A stretch of DNA of 53,280 nucleotides, from positions 1-53,280 of the forward strand of contig CAWVSV010000004.1 in NCBI GenBank assembly GCA_963933095.1, in the 5' to 3' direction. This document shows, piece by piece, positions 47,178 to 53,280 of this stretch; the first letter of the stretch is position 1; each line of letters opens with the position of its first letter. The position numbers and the translations under genes are program-made. Under the pieces are notes generated by a model. That model made no database searches and was not told the DNA's origin. It saw only the letters and a list, made by a program, of their open reading frames with translations. The stretch comes from UBA1124 sp963933095 (GTDB taxonomy: Bacteria > Pseudomonadota > Gammaproteobacteria > Pseudomonadales > Cellvibrionaceae).

Positions 47178-47678
47178 ATGTTAAAGCTATCCCTGATCAC
47201 GGTCAGCATTGCGCTGAGCACAAGTCTGTTAAGCGGCTGCAACGACAGCACCGCACCGGCAGATGTCACTTCCGCACAAGCACCCGTTACAACTACTATA
47301 ATTGCAGCCAGCGCCGAGAGCGCAAAACCCGTGACCTTGTTCGACGAGTGGATTATGCCTAATGGCCTTCCCAGCCCAATTGGAGTAAAGCCATTTATTC
47401 AGCTGATTGACATCGACAAAAGCGAACTGAATAAATTTCTCCTAGTCGGCTATAGCGGCTGCAATAGTTTTCGCGGGCAAGCGCGATACAAAGGGCAATC
47501 TCTGTCGGTCAGTAACATCGAAGTCAACGAGAAAGTATGTGACAGCAGCCGCATGCAAGATCAAGAAGCCAGCTTAATCAAGCACCTGAACAGCACTGCG
47601 TCTTATGCTATTGATGGCCAGCAGCTAGCCCTGCTCGACAAGAATCAAGCAGTGTTAATTACTCTTACCGCCAAGTAA
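47178..47678 (+). CDS. META/HslJ-type lipoprotein
   Basis: The 166-residue product has a signal peptide with lipobox LLSGC (Cys21), a low-complexity Thr/Ala-rich linker to about residue 50, and a C-terminal META-like domain. That domain has the conserved YSGCNSFRGQARYKG and a second Cys in EKVCDSS, which could form a disulfide. Its function is unknown. It follows the sortase by 90 bp with its own GGAG ribosome binding site and may belong to the same unit. Confidence 0.82.
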   Translation: MLKLSLITVSIALSTSLLSGCNDSTAPADVTSAQAPVTTTIIAASAESAKPVTLFDEWIMPNGLPSPIGVKPFIQLIDIDKSELNKFLLVGYSGCNSFRGQARYKGQSLSVSNIEVNEKVCDSSRMQDQEASLIKHLNSTASYAIDGQQLALLDKNQAVLITLTAK

Positions 47679-48793
47679 GCATTTAAAGGGTTGACGACCC
47701 AGCTCGTTAACCCATTTCCCGCCTTTTTTACCCTCTATGTGAACGCTACAGTTCGCGAGTGTTAACACTAATCTATTCATCGCAGCGACAAAAAGTAGCG
47801 ATTGTGAGTCTAACTGCGCCGATTTATTGCGAATAGTCTTTTGCCATCTAACACGTTAAGCGAACTTGTCTATCGCTGCAAAACACCTCTTGTACACAGC
47901 AATTTATCGCTCCATATTCTTCTGTGGATATCATTTTAAGTTTTTATAATTTCAATGAAAAAACTCTTGACACAGTTTCACCAAACTATTGTTCTTGCTC
48001 TTTTTAGCCCCGTATCAACACATTCACCGACTCTCCAAGTATGTAAGTACACACATACCCAAAAGGCACTATTAAAGCTTGATCTATAGCTACTAGCAAC
48101 AGTAGACGGAGCAATAACCAAGGGCTCAGAAAAGCTCTCTATGACAGCTGCCGATAAGTAAAGTCAATACTTTAACGGGAACATTTAACGACATTCTTTT
48201 CCACAGATTCTGTGCATAACTCTGGGAATAAGTTATCTACAGTAGGGTTAAAATGCGTGAAACCCCCATGAAACAACAGCAGCAGCAGATTGGTGTTTTT
48301 TTGATCAAAACTAATTTTTATTAAAATAAATTTCGCTTCTCTAAAATTAGTCATAACTAAGACCATCTGAATCTGATCATTTTTCGAGTGCTGTAGGCGA
48401 TAGCCGTTAGACGCTAGATAATTGGCATTAAACACAAAGCATGTTTTCCACAGAAAATCTTAACAACCCTGTGGGTAACTTGTATAACCCTGTGCAAACT
48501 CATCGCTAGGCCAGGTGACATATAGCATTGAACAAATTGATTAAGTTTCAACCAACGGCTTAAAGTTACCCACATTTTCGCTGAGCAAGTCTGTGCATAA
48601 CACCTTAACTAAGTGGTACAAGTGCCTGCAGCCCATATCAGCTGTGGCCTTACTAAAGTTGGCGCATTTTTGAACAACTCTCTAACTGATGAATAGCACA
48701 GCCATGCTGATGTGAATCCACTATAATGTGCGACCTCAATTTTCGATTAGCGCACCCACTCAACAGAGTTGTCACGGGTGTATAGGATAGAAC
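47679..48793. other. 1.1-kb gene-free region with DnaA-box cluster
   Basis: No convincing gene was found; an 87-codon minus-strand frame at 48172-48435 looks like chance. The DNA is AT-rich, with an especially AT-rich tract near 48296-48345 (TTGATCAAAACTAATTTTT onward). Nine DnaA-box-like 9-mers lie in 47923-48600, described separately. The 3' end must hold the promoter of the helicase gene. Confidence 0.7.
47923..48600. other. Cluster of DnaA-box-like sites (candidate origin-like or DnaA-binding locus)
   Basis: Against TTATNCACA, two sites are exact: 48211-48219 and 48592-48600, both TGTGCATAA on the plus strand. Six have one mismatch: 47923-47931, 48197-48205, 48233-48241, 48444-48452, 48470-48478 and 48566-48574. 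One at 48491-48499 has two mismatches. By hand estimate, random sequence would give about 0.5 sites with at most one mismatch in 680 bp. The clustering is seen directly; DnaA binding and origin function are inferred. Confidence 0.6.
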
Positions 48794-50113
48794 ATGAAAT
48801 TTTCATCTCTCGGTTTGGCTCCAGAGCTGCAGCGCGCTATTGATGAATGTGGCTACATTGACATGACGCCAGTGCAAGAGCAGGCGATTGTCGAGGCTAG
48901 ACGCGGTCGAGACATACTCGCCAGTGCTCAGACAGGCACAGGCAAGACCGCCGCCTTTGCCCTGCCACTATTACAGAAGATGTGCGATAAACCGCTACAG
49001 ATGAATGCAGGCGAGGTGCGGGCACTTATTCTTACACCGACCCGCGAGCTGGCTGAACAGCTGGGCAATACCATTTCACGCTATGCTCAATTTTTACCGC
49101 TGCGAGTTAATGCGCTCTACGGCGGTGGCAGGACCTCAAGTCAGGAAAGTAAATTAAAAGCCGGAAGCGACATTCTGATATCTACTCCCGGTCGCCTACT
49201 AGAGCATGTTCTGCAATGCAATGTGAATCTATCCAAGGTTGAGTTCCTGGTGCTAGATGAGGCTGACCGTATGCTTGATATGGGCTTTATTGCTGATGTT
49301 CAAGGGTTACTTCAACAAGCCCCCGAAAAGCGTCAAACCCTGCTGTTTTCCGCCACAGTGTCCGGCGCCGTCGAACAACTGGCGCACAAGATGCTAAAGC
49401 GTCATATCACCATTAAAGCGGCCAAGCTCAATACCACCGCCGACACTGTAGAACACTTAGTTTTTCCAGTGGAAGAGCGTCGCAAGGCGGAGCTATTTAT
49501 TGAGCTATTGCGAGAGCAAAACTGGTTTCATGTCTTAGTGTTCACCAGTACTAAAGATCAAGCCGATCGTCTGCTAAAAGCCTTAAAAACTGAAAAATTA
49601 GACGTGGCTGTTTGCCATGGCGATAAAACCCAAGGAACACGTCGCCGTGCTATCGCCGACTTTAAAAGCGGCAAACTACAGGTACTTATCGCCACTGAAG
49701 TCGCCGCACGCGGTTTGGACATTCAAGGTTTGGAGCAGGTGGTTAACTTTAACTTGCCCTACCTTGCCGAGGATTATGTGCATCGGATTGGCCGCACCGG
49801 TCGCGCCGGACAAAAAGGCGAAGCAATCTCCTTCGTCAGCCGTGAAGAAGAACGGGCACTTGAAAATATCGAGCGCTTGATTGGAGAACGCATTGATCGT
49901 ATTAGTTTACCCGGTTTTGAAGTTAGTAACCGCGATCGCTTACACAAAAACTTGTCCGAGAGCACCTCACGCCCGCGCAGCAACAAAGCTAGCCGTACTC
50001 AAATTAGTACCGATGATTCCAGAAGCGAATCCAAAGCGGGGACATTTAAACCCGCATCAAAAATCAAAACAATCAAAGGTAAAGCCAAAAAGGGTCGTGG
50101 CAAGAAAAAATAA
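48794..50113 (+). CDS. RhlE-type DEAD-box RNA helicase
   Basis: ATP-dependent helicases of this group unwind RNA duplexes in ribosome assembly or mRNA decay. The 439-residue product has the Q motif (TPVQEQAI), motif I AQTGTGKT at 45-52, DEAD at 155-158, SAT at 186-188, and HRIGRTGRAG at about 330-339. A basic, low-complexity tail from about 390 (KTIKGKAKKGRGKKK at the end) would bind RNA. AGGAT precedes the ATG. RhlE is the closest of the family by core and tail, but the subgroup call is a judgement. Confidence 0.93.
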   Translation: MKFSSLGLAPELQRAIDECGYIDMTPVQEQAIVEARRGRDILASAQTGTGKTAAFALPLLQKMCDKPLQMNAGEVRALILTPTRELAEQLGNTISRYAQFLPLRVNALYGGGRTSSQESKLKAGSDILISTPGRLLEHVLQCNVNLSKVEFLVLDEADRMLDMGFIADVQGLLQQAPEKRQTLLFSATVSGAVEQLAHKMLKRHITIKAAKLNTTADTVEHLVFPVEERRKAELFIELLREQNWFHVLVFTSTKDQADRLLKALKTEKLDVAVCHGDKTQGTRRRAIADFKSGKLQVLIATEVAARGLDIQGLEQVVNFNLPYLAEDYVHRIGRTGRAGQKGEAISFVSREEERALENIERLIGERIDRISLPGFEVSNRDRLHKNLSESTSRPRSNKASRTQISTDDSRSESKAGTFKPASKIKTIKGKAKKGRGKKK

Positions 50114-50209
50114 TATTTAAAGCTTAGCTTCGAAGCAGATAATTCTTGCCACCACAAAAGTTCGCAGTCAATGCGAGTCCTAACCCACAACAGCGAGTTT
50201 ATAATGATG

Positions 50210-50249
50210 AATGACCGATTGAGTAGCCATCTACCGAGTGTCGGTCATT
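50210..50249 (+). other. Inverted repeat between the helicase and RluF-type genes
   Basis: AATGACCGA (50210-50218) and TCGGTCATT (50241-50249) pair perfectly around 22 nt. The T-tract is short (TTT), so it is either a weak terminator for the helicase gene or a leader hairpin for the next gene, 23 bp downstream. Confidence 0.45.
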
Positions 50250-50271
50250 TAATGAACTTGGCCGGTGACAG

Positions 50272-51000
50272 GTGTTATATAAGGTGATACGGCTATCCAA
50301 AAGCATTGCCGATAGCGGTTACTGCTCGCGCAGACAGGCGGGTCGAAAAATTTACGCTGGAGATGTGAGTATTGACGGAAAACCGGCTCTTACCGATGGC
50401 TGGATTGACAAGTCTCATGTCGGATCTATTACGATCAACGGCCACAAACTTGCTCCTATACCGCCTAAAATATACTTAATTTACAATAAACCAGTGGGTG
50501 TTGACTGTAATTATTCCAACACTAACCAAGCCAGCCTATTAGGTAAAATTGATCACCCGTTTAGAGTATTTCCGATTGGTCGCCTTGATAAGGATTCACA
50601 TGGCTTATTGCTTTTAACCAATGACGGTGAATTCTGCCAGCAGCTAATGCACCCGGATTACCACCATCCAAAAACCTATAGAGTCCGAGTCAGTGAACCT
50701 TTAAAGCCAGATTTTGCAGAATTAATGAGCGCTGGAGTAGAAATTTTAAAAACCTGCACTAAGCCCTGTCAGGTAATGCAAACTCACCGCGATGAATTTG
50801 AGATCGTACTGACTCAAGGACTTAATCGCCAAATTCGGCGCATGTGCAAAAAACTGGGCTACCACGTTACGGACTTGCAGAGACTTTCAATTTTAAGTTT
50901 TAATCTAGACCGTCTAGAAATTGGCCAGTGGCGTGAAATTAAAAGCGATGAATTAGATACTCTACGCATAGCCCTTAAATCTAAGGCCAACTCTGTATAG
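50272..51000 (+). CDS. RluF-type pseudouridine synthase with S4 domain
   Basis: The protein (up to 242 residues) has an N-terminal S4 RNA-binding domain (RLSKSIADSGYCSRRQAGRKIYAGDV, given in part) and a catalytic domain with the motif PIGRLDKDSHGLLLLTNDG around the catalytic Asp, then LNRQIRRMCKKLGY. It belongs to the RsuA/RluB/E/F group and most resembles RluF, which modifies U2604 of 23S rRNA. The start is uncertain: GTG at 50272, or GTG at 50284, which fits family N-termini better (VIRLSKSI); neither has a strong ribosome binding site. Confidence 0.85.
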   Translation: MLYKVIRLSKSIADSGYCSRRQAGRKIYAGDVSIDGKPALTDGWIDKSHVGSITINGHKLAPIPPKIYLIYNKPVGVDCNYSNTNQASLLGKIDHPFRVFPIGRLDKDSHGLLLLTNDGEFCQQLMHPDYHHPKTYRVRVSEPLKPDFAELMSAGVEILKTCTKPCQVMQTHRDEFEIVLTQGLNRQIRRMCKKLGYHVTDLQRLSILSFNLDRLEIGQWREIKSDELDTLRIALKSKANSV

Positions 51001-51571
51001 GTTTCTGCAAAAATATTTGCTCTTGATAATCATTATCGGCTCGATTTGTGCAGCCCTATCATCTGACTTCATTCAATTATGTACATGCTTAATACTGAGA
51101 ACCAGCAGTTAATTTTCACTTTTGTGTGTTCAAACCGGACTGTATTGAATTACTAAGTTCCTACTCAAGCAATGCTAACTTTATCTAGAGCCAGTTTTGA
51201 ACATTAAAACTGTACATCCGACTGCCAACACTCGGAAAAATTTACTAAAAACAATCAACCGAAGTGGTGGTATTGCGCTAAAAAAAGCCTTTCAAGCAAA
51301 ATTTAGTAATAACTCTGCTATATGAATAGCGTCAAAATCGCGAACCAACGAAATTGACACGATAAAAACGGTAGCTATTGGACCCTCGGATCGGATCAGA
51401 TAACTCAGCCAATAAATATATGCCCCTGTGTTAGCTAGGAACTAGCGTATACATAGCGGTAGATATACAACAAAATTTGATTTTATCGTCGCTTTTAGAA
51501 TATTTATATACTTTTCACGAGCCAAAGTAACGGCAACGCTATGGAATAAATAGACTAGCTACTATGCTAGC
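51001..51571. other. 571-bp AT-rich spacer
   Basis: It contains a Fur-box-like palindrome near its left end (51024-51036), with no gene obvious downstream. The rest is AT-rich without open frames or repeats I could recognise, and may be decayed coding DNA. Confidence 0.45.
51024..51036. promoter_or_regulatory. Fur-box-like palindrome
   Basis: GATAATCATTATC is a perfect match to the 13-bp inverted-repeat core of the classical Fur box. It lies 24 bp after the RluF-type gene, and no iron-related gene follows it. Either it is an orphan site left by a lost gene or it controls an unseen small RNA. Confidence 0.45.
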
Positions 51572-51892
51572 CTAGCCAAATAACCAAAACAGCAACGATG
51601 GTGGAGACACACTATCTGCCGCCTCTTGCAACACATCAAGCATACCTCCGGCACCATGCTGTTGTGCACACACATAAATACTGGGGTATTGTTTAACATC
51701 GTCACCATTGCAATGTTGTTTAAAGCTAAATAGTTGCCGTTGGCGTTCAGGCTTATCTTGCACCCAAATAGCCAAGGCCGCCTCTCGGGCAGTGTCAATC
51801 TCAGATGTATAGAATTTTACCTGCACAATAAAAATCATCGCAACACCAACAAACATTGCCACAACGAATGCTATTAACTTACTTCGTGTCAT
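51572..51892 (-). CDS. Hypothetical small membrane-anchored protein
   Basis: The 106-residue product has a basic start (MTRSK), one membrane segment (about residues 7-25) and a soluble part of about 80 residues with two cysteines and an amphipathic helix (IDTAREAALAIWVQDKPERQ). AAGG lies 8 bp before the ATG. I do not recognise a family. An N-in, periplasm-facing topology is likely. It is flanked by long AT-rich non-coding DNA, and no partner gene is apparent. Confidence 0.5.
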   Translation of the reverse strand: MTRSKLIAFVVAMFVGVAMIFIVQVKFYTSEIDTAREAALAIWVQDKPERQRQLFSFKQHCNGDDVKQYPSIYVCAQQHGAGGMLDVLQEAADSVSPPSLLFWLFG

Positions 51893-52118
51893 ATCAAGCC
51901 TTTGCCCTAATCAATAGTCGTATATTAATGCAGTTAGTCAGCGGTAAGTATAAGTACTGCCTAGGTTAATATTATAAATAATGCCTTTTTTATAACATTA
52001 ACATCAGAAAAGCATCTTTTTTTCACATTTAGACAAGTAATCACATTTTTTCTGGTAGCCGCCATCGTAATCGTGTGAATATGTAATGTAATACTTAAGA
52101 TAATCTACAGGCACTATT
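51893..52118. other. Spacer between the hypothetical and SdiA-regulated-type genes
   Basis: It is AT-rich DNA between divergent genes and must hold both promoters. No clear operator was seen. Confidence 0.4.
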
Positions 52119-52190
52119 ATGCGACAAAGCTGTTTTTTATTGCGTTTGCTCTTTTGGATATTATGCCGTAAACGATCATGTTGCGACTAA
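52119..52190 (+). CDS. Possible 23-residue leader peptide overlapping the next gene
   Basis: ATG at 52119 starts MRQSCFLLRLLFWILCRKRS and ends, after CCD, with TAA at 52188-52190. It overlaps the start of the next gene by 13 bp. ACAGG lies at a good distance upstream, whereas the larger gene has no obvious ribosome binding site. Translation of the short frame could open or couple to the larger one. It may also be chance. Confidence 0.35.
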   Translation: MRQSCFLLRLLFWILCRKRSCCD

Positions 52191-53065
52191 AGCCCATGCT
52201 GACAGTCGTCTCAATAGCTTCCCTTGCTATAATCTTGGCGGCTATCGCCAACGCTAAAGTGCAAGACCCTGCATTATCATCGCTGCAACTTGACCGCTAT
52301 CGACTGACACTCGCACCAATCGAACTTGCAAGCATAGACGATAATGCCTCTGGAATTAGCTATAACGAGAAATCAGACACTTTATTTGTCGTAGTAAACG
52401 ACCCTGAGTACTTACTAGAAATTAACAAGACCGGTGAGGTTTTACGCAAAATCAAGCTTAATGGTTTTGATGATACTGAAGCTGTAGTGTATTTAGGGCA
52501 AGATCGGTTTGCCATAGCCGAAGAACGTCGTCGTTGTATTGTCTTCGTCAATATCGATGCCAACACTAGAGTGTTAAACCGCAGCCAACAGCAACTGATC
52601 AGCTTTGATTTTCTTGCCGAAAATAACAATCGAGGTTTTGAAGGTATTGCCTTCGATAGTACGTCTCAGCGATTGTTTGTGGCTAATGAGAAATCACCGC
52701 GACAACTACTAGCTATTGAGGGTGCAATTTTAAATCCACTAAAAATACCATTAGTAAACAGCTTCCACGTAAGTGCGATATGGAGTGACGATAACAATCA
52801 GCAAAAATTTCTAAACTCCGATGATTACTCGGGCCTACATTTCGACAATAATAGTCACCGCTTATTAATGCTCAGCGATGAGTCTCGCGAACTAATAGAA
52901 TTTGATAACAGTGGTAAGCAATTGAGCCGCTTGGATTTATCTTGGTGGAATAAAGATTTAACCAACTCGATAAAACAACCTGAAGGCGTAACAATGGATA
53001 ATGATGGAAATATCTACGTAATTAGCGAACCCAATTTATTTTATCGATTTAGCCCAGGCATATGA
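52178..53065 (+). CDS. SdiA-regulated-type (YjiK-like) exported beta-propeller protein
   Basis: The 295-residue protein has a signal peptide or anchor at about residues 7-26 (ending AIANAKV) and then a repeat-rich beta-propeller-like domain. Typical elements are ASGISYNEKSDTLFVVVNDP, GFDDTEAVVYLG, GFEGIAFDSTSQRLFVANEK and a final KQPEGVTMDNDGNIYVISEP. This matches the SdiA-regulated family, whose function is unknown. It is probably periplasmic. The short frame before it may affect its translation. Confidence 0.82.
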   Translation: MLRLKPMLTVVSIASLAIILAAIANAKVQDPALSSLQLDRYRLTLAPIELASIDDNASGISYNEKSDTLFVVVNDPEYLLEINKTGEVLRKIKLNGFDDTEAVVYLGQDRFAIAEERRRCIVFVNIDANTRVLNRSQQQLISFDFLAENNNRGFEGIAFDSTSQRLFVANEKSPRQLLAIEGAILNPLKIPLVNSFHVSAIWSDDNNQQKFLNSDDYSGLHFDNNSHRLLMLSDESRELIEFDNSGKQLSRLDLSWWNKDLTNSIKQPEGVTMDNDGNIYVISEPNLFYRFSPGI

Positions 53066-53280
53066 ACAAGGTGTTACATTTCCTATAGAGCTAAACAGTG
53101 TAAGGAACCCCTCGGCTGTTGTAGTAACGATTCTTATCTCTAATCACGTATTAATATAGCCCCTACATCGTATTGAATACTCTAGTCATATATAGGTATG
53201 AATACATCAACTTGCAACACTAGTTATCTGATTAGAAGCCTGTGCTCGGTGGTGTCTGCGTGTACATAGCGCTTCAGTAA
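53066..53280. other. Non-coding right end of the window
   Basis: No gene, repeat or hairpin was recognised in the 215 bp after the SdiA-regulated-type gene. Confidence 0.4.

Noticed and set aside
48270..48290. Run of CAG triplets
   Set aside because: Only four units long; not a meaningful tandem repeat.
48172..48435. 87-codon minus-strand frame inside the DnaA-box region
   Set aside because: AT-rich, no ribosome binding site, no known motif, and it runs through several DnaA-like boxes; most likely chance.

Overview
The window is bacterial chromosome from a gammaproteobacterium, probably a marine relative of the Pseudomonas/Cellvibrionales side of the class. Two things suggest this: the block argJ-secA-M23 peptidase-lpxC-ftsZ...mraZ-rnpB-rsmI-lpoA-yraN-diaA-dolP follows the gene order I remember from Pseudomonas, and the window carries a class GN sortase with its VIT/vWA partner, a pair typical of marine proteobacteria. 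No tRNA, CRISPR array, prophage or intact insertion sequence was seen. Intergenic DNA in the right third is clearly AT-rich.

Layout. Positions 1-23200 (minus strand) hold a complete division and cell wall (dcw) cluster: mraZ-rsmH-ftsL-ftsI-murE-murF-mraY-murD-ftsW-murG-murC-ddlB-ftsQ-ftsA-ftsZ, then lpxC, an M23 peptidase, secA and a truncated argJ. Most junctions overlap by a few bases, so the genes are likely co-transcribed and translationally coupled from a promoter ahead of mraZ. That promoter is followed by four 10-bp-phased GTGG repeats that look like the MraZ operator. Positions 23500-29060 carry the RNase P RNA gene with a visible promoter, rsmI, and the divergent outer-envelope set lpoA-yraN-diaA-dolP. 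Positions 29100-44150 are mostly minus-strand housekeeping or accessory genes: thiolase, DHH phosphoesterase, MsbA-like ABC exporter, efpL, an alpha/beta hydrolase paired with a ceramidase-like membrane hydrolase, a YgjP-type metalloprotease with an FAD dehydrogenase, an RluA-family synthase with a DUF885 protein, and trxC. One plus-strand rRNA-methyltransferase-like gene interrupts them. Positions 44381-47678 form a Gram-negative sortase module: VIT/vWA substrate, class GN sortase and META lipoprotein. Positions 48794-53065 hold a RhlE-type helicase, an RluF-type synthase, a small membrane protein and an SdiA-regulated-type protein.

How the genes work together. The first 29 kb links peptidoglycan precursor synthesis (MurC-G, DdlB, MraY), septal synthesis and assembly (FtsI/L/Q/W/A/Z), lipid A commitment (LpxC), envelope remodelling (M23, LpoA, DolP), export (SecA) and replication timing (DiaA).

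The least expected signals are outside the genes. (1) A 1.1-kb gene-free stretch at 47679-48793 carries about nine DnaA-box-like 9-mers, two of them exact, and lies where the prevailing gene direction switches. (2) A family of about 100-170-bp dispersed repeats (four diverged copies) sits just after the stop codons of secA, diaA, dolP and the thiolase. (3) A perfect 17+1+17-bp palindrome lies between rnpB and the mraZ promoter. (4) FtsI has Gln in place of the Asn of its SxN motif. No wholly new multi-gene system could be demonstrated from sequence alone.
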